A stretch of 64,000 nt of DNA from Streptomyces sp. SW4. GTDB taxonomy: Bacteria > Actinomycetota > Actinomycetes > Streptomycetales > Streptomycetaceae. Positions 29,205-39,726 of the stretch are shown piece by piece. The translations under genes were made by a program, and so were the position numbers. A model generated the notes under the pieces. The model had not been told where the DNA came from. It ran no database searches and worked only from the letters and a program-made list of their open reading frames with translations. Location: assembly GCA_003248315.1 (NCBI GenBank), contig QKWM01000004.1, forward strand, positions 3,593,001 to 3,657,000. The letters run 5' to 3'. The first letter of the stretch is position 1. Every line of letters begins with the position of its first letter.

Positions 29205-29235
29205 TTGCTTGGAGCGCACTCCAAGGTCCTAGCGT
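29205..29235 (+). promoter_or_regulatory. MerR-type promoter with 19-base spacer and operator palindrome
   Basis: -35 TTGCTT at 29205-29210 and -10 TAGCGT at 29230-29235 are separated by 19 bases, the over-long spacing typical of MerR-activated promoters. The perfect palindrome CTTGGAG-CGCA-CTCCAAG at 29208-29225 lies between them. Transcription should begin at or next to the A of the ATG at 29243, so the mRNA would be leaderless. Confidence 0.75.
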
Positions 29236-29242
29236 TGAGGAC

Positions 29243-29706
29243 ATGACGGTGACGGAGAGCACGGCCACCCGACCGACAGCAGCGCCGGACCGCTCCGGCC
29301 GGGCCGGCGGCCGGACGGCCAGGACAAGTACACGATCAGCGAAGTCGCCGCCCTCACCGGCCTGACGGCCCACACCCTGCGCTGGTACGAGCGGATCGGC
29401 CTGATGCCGCACGTCGACCGCTCCCACACCGGCCAGCGCCGCTACCGCAACCGCGACCTGGACTGGCTCGACCTCGTCGCCAAGCTCCGGCTCACCGGCA
29501 TGCCGGTCGCGGACATGGTGCGGTACGCCGAACTCGTGCGCGAGGGCGACCACACCTACGCCGAGCGCTTCGCCCTGCTGAAGGCGACCCGGGAGGACGT
29601 GCTCGCCAGGATCACCGAACTGCAGGGCACGCTCGCCGTGCTCGACCGCAAGATCACCTTCTACGCGGACGCCGGGCGCGCCCCGGCGTCGGAGAGGTCC
29701 CGATGA
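29243..29706 (+). CDS. MerR-family transcriptional regulator
   Basis: About 155 residues. After a loose 30-residue N-terminus comes the DNA-binding motif YTISEVAALTGLTAHTLRWY-ERIGL, then the coiled dimer helix ending LAVLDRKITFYADAG. One base is missing near 29300-29325, between the N-terminal extension and the MerR domain. Its stop overlaps the start of the aldo-keto reductase (ATGA), so the two are co-translated. No C-terminal Cys cluster, so a metal sensor is unlikely; an organic or aldehyde signal would fit the partner gene. Confidence 0.87.
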
Positions 29707-30715
29707 CGGACAGCAGGATCGCGACGGTACGCCTGGGCGCGGACGGCCCCGAGGTGGGTGTCCAGGGCCTGGGCTGCATGGGCATGAGCTTCGCCTACGG
29801 GCCCGCGGACGCCGACGCCTCGCGGGCGACCCTGGAACGGGCACTGGAGCTGGGCGTCACCCTGTACGACACGGCCGACGTGTACGGGCTCGGCGAGAAC
29901 GAGAAGTTCCTGGCGCCGTTCCTGCGGGCGCACCGCGACGAGGTGGTGCTCGCGACCAAGTTCGGCCTGAGCCTGAACGACGTCGACCCGACGAAGCGGA
30001 TCGTCCGCAACGACCCGCCGTACATCCGGCAGTGCGTCGAGGCGAGCCTGAAGCGCCTCGGCGTCGACGTGATCGACCTGTACTACATGCACCGGCGGAC
30101 GTGAACGTGCCCGTCGAGGAGACCGTCGGCACCATGGCCGAGCTGGTGCGCGAGGGCAAGGTGAAGCACCTGGGCCTGAGCGAGGTCACGGCCGACGAGC
30201 TGCGGGCCGCGCACGCCGTGCACCCGATCGCGGCCGTGCAGTCGGAGTGGTCGCTGTTCAGCCGGGACATCGAGGCGCGGGTCGTGCCGGCCGCCCGTGA
30301 CGTGGGCGCCGCCCTCGTGGCCTACTCACCGCTCGGCCGGGGCTTCCTCACCGGCGCCGTGACCGGCACCGACGGGCTCACCGCCGACGACTTCCGCCAC
30401 CAGCAGCCCCGTTTCCGCGGCGAGAACGCCCGGGCCAACGCCGCACTGCTGGAACCGGTCCGCACGGTCGCCGAGGCGCACGGCGCCACCCTCGGCCAGA
30501 TCGCCCTGGCCTGGGCCCAGCAGCGGGCCGAGGTGCACGGCCTGCCGGTCGTCCCCATCCCGGGCACGCGCAAGCCGGCGCGGGTGGAGGAGAACGCGGC
30601 GGCGACGCGGATCGCCCTGACGCAGGACCAGCTGGCGCTGCTCGACCCGATCGCCGGGAAGGTGGCGGGCGACCGGTACGCGGACATGGCGTTCACCTCC
30701 GCCGGCAGGGAGTAG
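29703..30715 (+). CDS. aldo/keto reductase
   Basis: NADPH-dependent reductase of carbonyl compounds, about 337 residues. The tetrad is visible: Asp and Tyr in LYDTADVYGLGENE, Lys in VLATKFGLSL, His in DLYYMHR. VAYSPLGRGFLTGAVTG and VVPIPGTRKPARVEENA are the usual cofactor-binding segments. One base is missing near 30094, just after the His. Translationally coupled to the upstream merR and presumably induced through it. Confidence 0.88.
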
Positions 30716-30825
30716 CCGGCAGGGAGCAGCCGAGAGGGAGCAGAGCGGCCGGTCCGCCGGAAAGGGCGAGCCGTCGGTCAGCAAAACGAGCCGCTGCTCC
30801 GCAAAAGGGGAGAGGCCGGCGGACG

Positions 30826-31674
30826 CTAGAGCTCCGCCAGCAGTTCCGCCTTCTTCGAGGAGAACTCCTCGTCGGTCACCAGCCCCGCCTGGTGCAGTTC
30901 CCCCAGGTGCCGGATCCGCTCGGCGATGTCCGCGGGATCGCGCCGCGGCACCGCGGCGGCCGGCACCGCGACCGGCCCCGCGCTGCGCACGGCCGCGAGC
31001 ACCGCCGCCGCGAACGGCAGCGACTCGTGCACCGCCCCGTACCCGAGCCCGAACACGACGGACGCCGGGTCCTGGTCGGCCTGCGCGGGGGTGGAGGCGG
31101 CCGCGTCCCGGCGCTGCAGCCGCAGATACCCCTCGAAGACCTCGGGGAGCGCCACTCCACCCCGCTGAGGTCGGCGACCGCGAACGTCTGGTCGCCGGCC
31201 TTCCACTTCGCGGACGACGCACCGGTCCAGAACCACCGGAAGGACACGGACGTCCCGTCGAAGGACGCCTTCCCGTCGTAGGCCTTGAAGTGCAGCGGTG
31301 CCTCGGGCGCCGCCACCAGGTACTCCCCGGCCGGACCGTCCCGGTCAGCCGGGCGCGCAGTTCGTCGGCGTAGTACTCGGCGAGCGTCTCCCGCTCGGCG
31401 GGCAGCACCAGCCGGTACGGGTCGGCGCCCTCCTTCAGCTGCCCCGCCGCCGCCTCCAGCAGCGGATCGGCACCGGGCCGCAGCTCGGCGCGGAGCACGA
31501 CCGTGCCCCGCCGGCCGGGCGTGAGCGTGACCCCCTCGATCGCCGCGAGGGGCACACGGCGCTCCCCAGCGCCTGGAACAGCTTCGGTGTCCGAATCCCC
31601 CGTTCGTAACGGATGAGCACGGAGTCGGACTCGAACTCCCAGGCGGCATGAAATCCGGCCAGTACGTCACCCAT
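30826..31674 (-). CDS. DUF4429 protein with C-terminal SHOCT domain
   Basis: About 283 residues, cytoplasmic, function unknown. ATG at 31674 (MGDVLAGFHAAWEFESDSV); another ATG three codons upstream is possible. Two PH-like DUF4429 units are recognisable (VLIRYERGIRTPKLFQALG; APLHFKAYDGKASFDGTSV). The final 35 residues, IAERIRHLGELHQAGLVTDE-EFSSKKAELLAEL, are a SHOCT motif, a short oligomerisation or membrane-targeting element. Three single bases are missing (near 31558, 31335 and 31155). Confidence 0.8.
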
Positions 31675-31749
31675 GCGGCTCATCGTATGCGGCACGAGCT
31701 CCTTCGTCCCCTCCCCGCGCAGACCGCGGTTCTTTCGCCTCTACGCGCG

Positions 31750-32978
31750 TCAGGCCGTCGCCGTACCGGACAAACCGGCCCGGCAGGCCTCGTTTCCGTG
31801 CGCACAGTCGACCGCTCGGTATGCGCCGACGCCGATCTCCGCGAAGTTCGTCAGGCTCTCCGTGCCCGGCACGAAGTAACCGCTGTGCCCTTGGCGCCGT
31901 GTGCCGACAGCACCCGCGCCCCGAACGCCGCCGACACCGGGTCGGCGCCGTGGCCGAGCCCGCCCAGCTCCAGGTACGGCACGTCCTGGATCCAGTCGTC
32001 GGCGTCCCGCATCGCCCACACCCGGGCGGAGGTGCGCAGTCCCGAGGCCTTCTCCGCGCGCATCCCGGGACTGCCGGCCACCGCTATGTCGGTCACCCGT
32101 CCGGGCAGCCGCTGTGCGGCGAGGCCGCACACCACCGACCCGTAGCTGTGGCAGAACAGCGAGACCTCGGCCGTACCGGGCAGGGCGCGCACCAGGGAGT
32201 TCAGGCGTACGGCCCCGTCCGCGGCGAGCGTGGCGGTGGCCGCCTCCATGCCCAGGCCGCTGGGCGCGGTGTAGTCGGCCCAGGCGATGACGGCCGTCCG
32301 CGTCCCCGGGCTGACCTCCCGTTCCGCCCGGTACAGCGACTTGGCCATGCCGACCGGTGCGGCGTACCGGCGGTGGGTGCGCTGGAAGGTCAGCAGGTCG
32401 GTGTCGGACCCGGGGACGACGACGGACACCCGCTCGGCGCGGTCCAGGTCGCCGAAGACCTCGGCGACCCTGCCGGAGCCCGCCGGGTCGAAGGCGAGGA
32501 TCTTCCGGTCCGGCTTGAGCAGCGACTCGTACCGGTGCATGCGCCGGCCCGCCTCGCGCTGCCCCGACGGGGAGAGGCGGCTGTCGCGCATGCGCTGCCG
32601 CTCCTGCGACCGCGCCTCGCGCAGCGCCACCCGGTTGGCCCGGTAGCGCAGTTCGACGGGGGCGCCGTTCATGTTGCCGACGGCGAGGGGATAGCGCTCG
32701 GCCAGTCGGGCCCGCTGCTGCTCGGTGAGCGAGGCGAAGAAGCGGGCCAGCCGGGCCGGGGCCGCCTGCGCGTCCGGCAGGGCGCGTCCGCCGATCCGGC
32801 CGTCCTCCCAGGCGGCGACGGAGGCCTCCAGGGGCGGCGCCGCCCGCTGCTGGCGCAGGGCGGTCCAGCCCGTGGTGGCCAGCATCACGAACACCACGGC
32901 CAGAGCGAGCAGTGCGCGCCAGACGTTCAGCTGCGGGGACGTCTCGAACAGGTGCGGGGAGGTGTCGAAGGAAGTCAC
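31750..32978 (-). CDS. membrane-anchored alpha/beta hydrolase (DUF1023)
   Basis: About 410 residues. GTG start; an N-terminal membrane anchor in ALLALAVVFVMLATTGW places the rest outside the cell. A helical region precedes the hydrolase: VSVVVPGSDTDLLTFQ, then the nucleophile elbow FCHSYGSVVCG, AGSPGMRAEKASGL and HSGYFVPGTESL with the likely catalytic His. One base is missing near 31888 (AKG-HSG), cutting off that His. The family includes putative secreted esterases of actinobacteria. Confidence 0.83.
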
Positions 32979-33059
32979 TGGGAGGACACACTAGGAGAAC
33001 GGCAGGGTCTCGCGTGAACCAAGTGACGCGGATCACGTTTCGGTCATGTGATAAGGGGA

Positions 33060-33728
33060 TCAGCTGCTCCGCCAGTTGCCGGTGAGCGCCGGGCCGACCT
33101 GGTCCAGATACGTGGTGGTCAGCTCACGGAGCGCGGCGAGACCCGCATCGTCCCGCGCGGACCAGATCCGTTCCGTCACCCGCATCACCGCGCCGAAGAC
33201 GGCCACCAGCACGCGCGGGCGCGGGTCCGTGTCGACGTCGAGGCCCTCGCGGGCGGCGACGATCCGCGCGATCTCCTCCTCCAGCTCGGTCGCGCGCCGC
33301 AGGTGCGCCGCGAGCAGCGCGGGTGTGGACTCCACCACCCGGTAGAACCGCATGTGCAGTTCGAGCGGCACGAGCTGCTCGATGGCGGCTCCGATGCCGT
33401 CCCAGCTCTCCGTCAGCGCCTGGCAGAGCACCTCGAACGGCGCCTCGCCGGTCGGACGCCCGCGCACGGCCTCCACGAAGCGCGCCTCGGCGAGCCGGGC
33501 GACGAAGAACGCCGCCTCCTCCTTGCTGGCGAAGTACCGGAAGAAGGTCCGCTGGGAGACGTCCACGGCCGCCGCGATGTCGTCGACGGTCGTCTCCTCG
33601 TACCCCTGCTCGGTGAACAGCTCGAGGGCGGCGCGCAGCAGTGCGTCCCGGGTGCGCCGCTTCTTGCGCTCGCGCAGCCCCGGTGCGGGTGCCGCCGGCG
33701 TGCCGGACATGCTCGACGGGGCGCTCAA
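33060..33728 (-). CDS. TetR-family regulator divergent from MFS exporter
   Basis: About 222 residues, intact. I prefer the TTG at 33728 because GAGGAGAG lies upstream; the ATG six codons downstream is the alternative. Helix-turn-helix: TTVDDIAAAVDVSQRTFFRY-FASKEEAAFFVA. The 121-base gap to the MFS gene holds ACTAGT- and TTGTCA-type elements and the palindrome TGACTAGTCA over the MFS start codon. It probably represses the exporter until a drug-like ligand binds. Confidence 0.87.
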   Translation of the reverse strand: MSAPSSMSGTPAAPAPGLRERKKRRTRDALLRAALELFTEQGYEETTVDDIAAAVDVSQRTFFRYFASKEEAAFFVARLAEARFVEAVRGRPTGEAPFEVLCQALTESWDGIGAAIEQLVPLELHMRFYRVVESTPALLAAHLRRATELEEEIARIVAAREGLDVDTDPRPRVLVAVFGAVMRVTERIWSARDDAGLAALRELTTTYLDQVGPALTGNWRSS

Positions 33729-33849
33729 ATGGGCTCTCCTCGGCTCTCCTCCAAGTTTCCCCAGTTCAGGCTATACGGGGATGACGTGTCAGTTACCGAC
33801 TAGTGAATTGGTTTGTCAATTGTCAGTGGCTGTCATTAGCCTCGAACAC

Positions 33850-35463
33850 ATGACTAGTCAGACCACCATCGAGGCGACGGGGCCGGGGACAAGGCGTCAT
33901 CCCCGTCGGGCGCGGCGCCGGCCGGGGGCCTGCGCGGGCACCCCTGGCTCACGCTCATAACCGTCGCGGTCGGGGTCATGATGGTGGCCCTCGACGGCAC
34001 CATCGTGGCCATCGCCAACCCGGCCATCGCCAGCGATCTCGGCGCCACCTTCGCCGAGGTGCAGTGGATCACCAACGCCTACTTCCTCGCCCTCGCGGTC
34101 ACGCTGATCACCGCGGGCAAGCTCGGTGACCGGTTCGGCCACCGGCAGACCTTCCTGATCGGCGTGGTCGGCTTCGCCGCCGCGTCCGGGCCATCGGCCT
34201 GTCCGACAGCATCGCGATGGTCATCGTCTTCCGCGTCTTCCAGGGCCTGTTCGGCGCGCTGCTGATGCCGGCCGCGCTGGGCCTGCTGCGGGCCACCTTC
34301 CCGGCCGAGAAGCTCAACATGGCCATCGGCATCTGGGGCATGGTCATCGGCGCCTCCACCGCGGGCGGCCCGATCCTCGGCGGTGTGCTGGTCGAGCACG
34401 TCAACTGGCAGTCGGTGTTCTTCATCAACGTCCCGGTCGGCGTCCTCGCGGTCGCCCTCGGCGTGTGGATCCTGCTCGACCACCGCGCGGAGAACGCGCC
34501 GCGCTCGTTCGACGTGCCCGGCATCGCCCTGCTGTCCGCCGCGATGTTCTGCCTGGTCTGGGCGCTCATCAAGGCCCCCGAGTGGGGCTGGGGGACGGCA
34601 GGACCTGGGCGTTCATCGGCGCCTCCGTGGTGGGCTTCGTGCTCTTCGCCCTGTGGGAGCAGCGGGTGAAGGAGCCGCTGATCCCGCTGGCGCTGTTCCG
34701 TTCGGTGCCGCTGTCGGCGGGTGTCGTCCTGATGGTCCTGATGGCCATCGCGTTCATGGGCGGCCTGTTCTTCGTCACCTTCTACCTGCAGAACGTGCAC
34801 GGGATGAGCCCGGTCGACGCGGGTCTGCACCTGCTGCCGCTCACCGGCATGATGATCGTCGGCTCCCCGCTGGCGGGCGCGATGATCACGAAGGTCGGCC
34901 CGCGGATCCCGCTGGCCGGCGGCATGGCCCTCACGGCGATCGCGATGTACGGCATGTCGACCCTGGAGAAGGGCACGGGCAGCGGTCCGATGTCGCTGTG
35001 GTTCGCCGTGCTCGGCCTCGGGCTCGCGCCGGTCATGGTCGGCGCCACGGAGGTCATCGTCGGCAACGCCCCGATGGAGCTGTCGGGCGTGGCGGGCGGC
35101 CTCCAGCAGGCGGCCATGCAGATCGGCGGCAGCCTCGGCACGGCGGTGCTGGGCGCCGTGATGGCCTCCAAGGTCGACAACGACCTGGAGGGCAACTGGG
35201 CGGACGCCGGGCTCCCGCCGCTGACGCCGGAACAGGCGGCGCAGGCGTCGGAGGCCGTCCAGGTCGGCGTGGCCCCGGTGCCCGAGGGCACGCCGGAGCA
35301 GGTCGCCGCGCAGATCACGGACGTCGCCCACGACACGTTCCTGTCCGGCATGAGCCTCGCCTCCCTGGTCGCGGCCGGGGTGGCGGTGGTCGCGGTGCTG
35401 GTCGCGTTCCTCACCAAGCGGGGGGCGAACGCCGAGGCGGGCGCCGGCGTCGGACACATCTGA
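33850..35463 (+). CDS. MFS drug exporter, DHA2/EmrB family (14 TM)
   Basis: Proton-driven efflux pump. ATG start MTSQTTIEATGPG. Transmembrane 1 carries ALDGTIVAIANPAI, the DHA2 hallmark; then QWITNAYFLALAVTL and GKLGDRFGHRQTF (motif A), FRVFQGLFGALLMPAALG (motif B) and GGPILGGVLVEHVNWQSVF. Three single bases are missing, near 33900, 34190 and 34597. Repaired length is about 538 residues. The C-terminus carries a hydrophilic loop, EGTPEQVAAQITDVA, before the last helix. Confidence 0.9.
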
Positions 35464-35727
35464 CGGCGATTCCCTCATCAGGGTGAGAGAACGCCGGGGC
35501 CCTCCCGCCCTGACGGTCTCTCACGTCACAGTGGGTCAAGTCCTCCGCAGGACATGAGGGAGGGCGGCGATCAGGCTGCGGCGCGCTGCCGGAGGGGGGC
35601 AGCGCGCAGGCAGCCTCATCGGCGTTTTCGGGGGTACCTGCACAGCGAGGCCGCCTCGCAGGCGGTCTTCGGACGAGGGACCGCGCGGGAACCCCCGCCG
35701 ACGTGGCTGCCCCAGCCCACGCCCCGG

Positions 35728-35830
35728 GCCGGACCGCGCGCCCCACCCGCCCAGCGGCCGGACCGCGCGCCCCACCCGCCCAGCGGCCGGACCGCGCGCC
35801 CCACCCGCCCAGCGGCCGGACCGCGCGCCC
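35728..35830. repeat. 29-base tandem repeat, about 3.5 copies
   Basis: The sequence GGACCGCGCG recurs at 35731, 35760, 35789 and 35818, with identical CCCCACCCGCCCAGCGGCC between. It occupies the 418-base gap between the MFS and channel genes. The rest of that gap has a weak GTGAGAGA/TCTCTCAC inverted repeat at 35483-35523 and no gene I can support. Confidence 0.85.
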
Positions 35831-35881
35831 CGAACGCCGGGCAGCCGTCGACGGCGAACCGGCGTCAGGCGAACCGCAGGT

Positions 35882-36640
35882 TCACTCGTCCGCCCCCACC
35901 CGCCCCGCACCCCGCAGCGCCGCCACCTCCGCCCGCAGCGCCCGCACCTCCTCCGCCAGCACCCGGATCGCCTCCGTCTGCCGCCGCTCCTCCACGTCGT
36001 CCTTCTCGAACCGCGCGATGAACCACGCCGCGATGTTCGCCGTCACGACACCCAGCAGCGCGATCCCGGACAGCATCAGCCCCACGGCCAGCAGCCGCCC
36101 CAGCCCGGTCGTCGGCGCGTGATCCCCGTACCCGACGGTCGTCATCGTCGTGAAGGACCACCACACCGCGTCCCCGAGGGTCCGGATGTTCCCGCCCGGC
36201 GCGTCCCGCTCCACCGACAGCACCGCCAGCGAGCCGAACATCAGCAGCCCCACCACCGACCCGGCGACGTACGTCGTCAGCCGCACCTGCGAGGCCATCC
36301 GCGCCCGCCGCCCGACCAGCAGCAGCGTGGAGACCAGCCGCAGCAGCCGCAGCGGCTGGAGCAGCGGCAGGAGCACCGCGCACAGGTCGAGCCAGTGCGT
36401 GCGGACGAACCGGGCACGGTCCTCGGCGAGCCGCAGCCGCACCAGGTAGTCCGCGGCGAACGCCCCCCACACCACCCACTCGACCACCGCGCACGCCGAG
36501 GCCACCGCCCGGCTCACGGAGCTGTCCACGATCGGCACCGCGTAGGCGACGGCGAACAGCACCGCCAGTGCCAGCAGCGGACGCTGTGTGCGCCGCTCCC
36601 AGCGCTCCTGTGCGGTCGGTTGTGCGAGGGCCTCGGTCAT
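35882..36640 (-). CDS. voltage-gated type potassium channel
   Basis: Six-helix ion channel of about 252 residues, intact. ATG at 36640. S1 LLALAVLFAVAYAVPIVD, an arginine-bearing S4-like helix LRLLRLVSTLLLVGRRAR, and the pore with selectivity filter TTMTTVGYGDHAP. A C-terminal coiled coil, ERRQTEAIRVLAEEVRALRA, ends the protein and may aid tetramer assembly. No ligand-binding (RCK) domain is attached. Confidence 0.9.
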   Translation of the reverse strand: MTEALAQPTAQERWERRTQRPLLALAVLFAVAYAVPIVDSSVSRAVASACAVVEWVVWGAFAADYLVRLRLAEDRARFVRTHWLDLCAVLLPLLQPLRLLRLVSTLLLVGRRARMASQVRLTTYVAGSVVGLLMFGSLAVLSVERDAPGGNIRTLGDAVWWSFTTMTTVGYGDHAPTTGLGRLLAVGLMLSGIALLGVVTANIAAWFIARFEKDDVEERRQTEAIRVLAEEVRALRAEVAALRGAGRVGADE

Positions 36641-36654
36641 GCCCGCATCGTAAG

Positions 36655-36775
36655 GACCCCGCCGTGCGCCCCCGCCGCCCCCGGACCCGCCGTGCACCCC
36701 CGCCGCCCCGGACCCGCCGTGCGCCCCCGCCGCCCTTGGACGCCGCCATGCGGACCCCGCCGCCCCGGACACGGC
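36655..36775. repeat. degenerate G/C tandem repeat upstream of the channel gene
   Basis: Units resembling GGACCCGCCGTGCGCCCCCG, period about 27 bases, repeat three to four times between the channel start and the aceE stop. No gene is supported here. Confidence 0.6.
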
Positions 36776-36840
36776 CGAGGGCGGCGGAGCCGTGGCCCCA
36801 CCGCCCTCGCACCGCACGGGACGACCGTCCCGCCGGCGCC

Positions 36841-39588
36841 CTACGCGTCGCCGCCCGCGGTGCCGGGGTCCGCCGCCGTCACGTCGAGCAGCTGGTACCG
36901 GTCGACGGCCTGCTTCAGCACCGAACGGTCCACCTTGCCCTCACGGGCCAGCTCGGTCAGGACCGCCACCACGATCGACTGCGCGTCGATGTGGAAGAAC
37001 CGCCGCGCCGCGCCCCGCGTGTCCGCGAAGCCGAAGCCGTCCGCGCCCAGCGACTGGTACGTGCCCGGGACCCAGCGCGCGATCTGGTCCGGCACCGAGC
37101 GCATCCAGTCGGACACGGCCACGAACGGCCCCTGCGCGCCGGTCAGCTTCCGCGTCACGTACGGCACCTGCTGCTCCTCCTCCGGGTGCAGCAGGTTGTG
37201 CTCCTCGCACGCCACCGCCTCGCGCCGCAGCTCGTTCCAGGAGGTCGCCGACCAGACGTCCGCCCGCACGTCCCACTCCTCGGCGAGGATCCGCTGGGCC
37301 TCGACCGCCCAGGGGACCGCCACGCCGGACGCCATGATCTGCGCCGGGATCGAGCCGCCCGTGCCCTCGCTGAACCGGTAGATCCCCTTCAGGATGCCCT
37401 CGACGTCCACGTTCTCCGGCTCGGCCGGGTGCTGGATCGGCTCGTTGTAGACGGTGAGGTAGTAGAAGACGTCCTCGCCGTGCGGGTGCTCCTCGGAGGC
37501 GCCGTACATCCGGCGCAGGCCGTCCTTGACGATGTGCGCGATCTCGAAGCCGAAGGCCGGGTCGTAGGCCACACAGGCCGGGTTCGTCGACGCGAGCAGC
37601 TGGGAGTGGCCGTCCGCGTGCTGCAGGCCCTCGCCGGTCAGGGTCGTGCGCCCGGCGGTCGCGCCCAGCACGAAGCCGCGCGCCAGCTGGTCGGCCATCT
37701 GCCAGAACTGGTCGCCGGTGCGCTGGAACCCGAACATCGAGTAGAAGACGTACACCGGGATCAGCGGTTCGCCGTGCGTGGCGTACGCCGATCCGGCCGC
37801 GATCAGCGAGGCCGTGCAGCCGGCCTCGGAGATGCCGTCGTGCAGCATCTGGCCGTTCGGGGCCTCCTTGTAGGCGAGCAGGAGATCGCGGTCCACCGAC
37901 TCGTACTGCTGCCCGAGCGGGTTGTAGATCTTCGCACTCGGGAAGAACGAGTCCATGCCGAACGTGCGGTACTCGTCCGGCGCGATCAGTACGAAGCGCT
38001 TGCCGATCTCCTTGTCCCGCATGAGGTCCTTCAGGAGCCGGACAAAGGCCATGGTCGTCGCGATGGACTGCTGACCCGAGCCCTTCTTCACGGTCGCGTA
38101 TGTGCTGTCGACCGGAAGGGGCAGCGGCCTGGAGCGCACGACGCGGGTCGGGACGTACCCGCCGAGCGCCTTGCGGCGGTCGTGCATGTACTGGATCTCC
38201 TCGGTGTCCCGGCCGGGGTGGTAGTACGGCGGCGGGCCGGACTCCAGCTCCTTGTCGGAGATCGGCAGGTGCAGCCGGTCGCGGAAGCGCTTGAGGTCGT
38301 CGACCGTCAGCTTCTTCATCTGGTGCGTGGCGTTGCGGCCCTCGAAGTTCGGGCCCAGCGTCCAGCCCTTGACCGTCTTGGCCAGGATGACCGTCGGCTG
38401 GCCCTTGTGCTCCAGGGCCGCCTTGTACGCGGCGTAGATCTTCCGGTGGTCGTGACCGCCGCGGCCCAGGTGCAGGATCTGGTCGTCGGTCATGTTCTCG
38501 ACCATCGCGCGCAGCCGGTGGTCGTCGCCGAAGAAGTGGTCGCGGATGTACGCGCCGGACTCGGTGGCGTACGTCTGGAACTGCCCGTCCGGCGTCGTGT
38601 TCATCTTGTTGACCAGCACGCCGTCCCGGTCCTGCGCGAGCAGCGGGTCCCAGGTGCGGTCCCACACCAGCTTGATCACGTTCCAGCCGGCGCCCCGGAA
38701 GACCGACTCCAGCTCCTGGATGATCTTGCCGTTGCCGCGCACCGGGCCGTCGAGCCGCTGGAGGTTGCAGTTGACGACGAAGGTCAGATTGTCCAGGCCC
38801 TCGCGCGCGGCGATGGTGAGCTGGCCGAGCGACTCCGGCTCGTCCATCTCGCCGTCCCCGAGGAACGCCCACACGTGCGACTTCGAGGTGTCCGCGATCC
38901 CGCGCGCGTGCATGTAGCGGTTCATCCGCGCCTGGTAGATCGCGCCGATCGGGCCGAGGCCCATCGACACGGTCGGGAACTCCCAGAAGTCCGGCATCGA
39001 GCGCGGGTGCGGGTACGACGACAGCATGTACGGCGCCTTGGACTTCTCCTGGCGGAAGCCGTCGAGGTGCTGCTCGGTCAGCCGGTCCAGCAGGTACGCG
39101 CGCGCGTAGATGCCCGGCGAGGCGTGGCCCTGGAAGAAGACCTGGTCACCGCCGTCGCCCTCGTCCTTGCCCCGGAAGAAGTGGTTGAAGCCGACGTCGT
39201 ACAGGGACGCCGAGGAGGCGAAGGTGGCGATGTGGCCGCCGACGCCGATCCCGGGGCGCTGGGCGCGCGAGACCATCACGGCCGCGTTCCACCGGGTGGC
39301 GTTGAGGATCTTCCGTTCGATCTCCTCGTTGCCGGGGAAGAACGGCTCGCTCTTGGTGGGGATGGTGTTGACGTAGTCCGTGCTGCGCATCTCGGGCACG
39401 GCCACGCGCTTCTCGCGGGCCCGCTCGATCAGCCGCAGCATCAGATAGCGGGCCCGCTCCCGGCCGCGCTCGTCCACCGCGGCGTCGAGGGAGTCGAGCC
39501 ACTCCTGCGTTTCCTCGGGGTCGAAGTCAGGAACCTGACTCGGAAGGCCGCCAATGATGATCGGACTGCGATCGGATGCGGAAGCCAC
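36841..39588 (-). CDS. aceE: pyruvate dehydrogenase E1 component, homodimeric
   Basis: Thiamine-diphosphate-dependent decarboxylation of pyruvate, first step of the pyruvate dehydrogenase complex. Intact, 915 residues, GTG start. The ThDP motif is FLGDGEMDEPESLGQL ... VVNCNLQRLDG. Other landmarks: PSQVPDFDPEETQEWLDSL, FFPGNEEIERKILNATRWN, GVGGHIATFASSASLYDVGF and RPDQFWQMADQLARGF-like segments. It stands alone with a divergent promoter region containing a 22-base palindrome. Confidence 0.96.
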   Translation of the reverse strand: MASASDRSPIIIGGLPSQVPDFDPEETQEWLDSLDAAVDERGRERARYLMLRLIERAREKRVAVPEMRSTDYVNTIPTKSEPFFPGNEEIERKILNATRWNAAVMVSRAQRPGIGVGGHIATFASSASLYDVGFNHFFRGKDEGDGGDQVFFQGHASPGIYARAYLLDRLTEQHLDGFRQEKSKAPYMLSSYPHPRSMPDFWEFPTVSMGLGPIGAIYQARMNRYMHARGIADTSKSHVWAFLGDGEMDEPESLGQLTIAAREGLDNLTFVVNCNLQRLDGPVRGNGKIIQELESVFRGAGWNVIKLVWDRTWDPLLAQDRDGVLVNKMNTTPDGQFQTYATESGAYIRDHFFGDDHRLRAMVENMTDDQILHLGRGGHDHRKIYAAYKAALEHKGQPTVILAKTVKGWTLGPNFEGRNATHQMKKLTVDDLKRFRDRLHLPISDKELESGPPPYYHPGRDTEEIQYMHDRRKALGGYVPTRVVRSRPLPLPVDSTYATVKKGSGQQSIATTMAFVRLLKDLMRDKEIGKRFVLIAPDEYRTFGMDSFFPSAKIYNPLGQQYESVDRDLLLAYKEAPNGQMLHDGISEAGCTASLIAAGSAYATHGEPLIPVYVFYSMFGFQRTGDQFWQMADQLARGFVLGATAGRTTLTGEGLQHADGHSQLLASTNPACVAYDPAFGFEIAHIVKDGLRRMYGASEEHPHGEDVFYYLTVYNEPIQHPAEPENVDVEGILKGIYRFSEGTGGSIPAQIMASGVAVPWAVEAQRILAEEWDVRADVWSATSWNELRREAVACEEHNLLHPEEEQQVPYVTRKLTGAQGPFVAVSDWMRSVPDQIARWVPGTYQSLGADGFGFADTRGAARRFFHIDAQSIVVAVLTELAREGKVDRSVLKQAVDRYQLLDVTAADPGTAGGDA

Positions 39589-39726
39589 GCTGTTCCTTCA
39601 CTGTCAGAGGGCCGATTGCCGGTTCCCCCCGGTTTCCCGGGCCTGTCGCCGGGTGTGCGCCGGGAGCCTGCACCGGACCCCATCGTGTACCCAGCGAGGG
39701 GAAACGTCATCTCTACCCTGAGGTAA

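Noticed and set aside
35483..35523. GTGAGAGA / TCTCTCAC inverted repeat after the MFS gene as a terminator
   Set aside because: Arms are only eight bases with a 25-base loop, so the structure is too weak to call.
35728..35830. 29-base repeats that might suggest a CRISPR array
   Set aside because: The copies are contiguous with no unique spacers, and no cas gene is nearby. It is a simple tandem repeat.
35554..36021. A 155-codon ORF between the MFS and channel genes
   Set aside because: It runs through the 29-base repeat and into the antisense of the channel gene, has no good ribosome binding site, and its product is Pro/Arg repeat sequence.
36568..39726. A 1052-codon open frame on the plus strand opposite aceE
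   Set aside because: It mirrors the intact aceE gene. In DNA this GC-rich the opposite strand often lacks stops, and its composition (Val/Arg/His/Leu runs) resembles no protein family.
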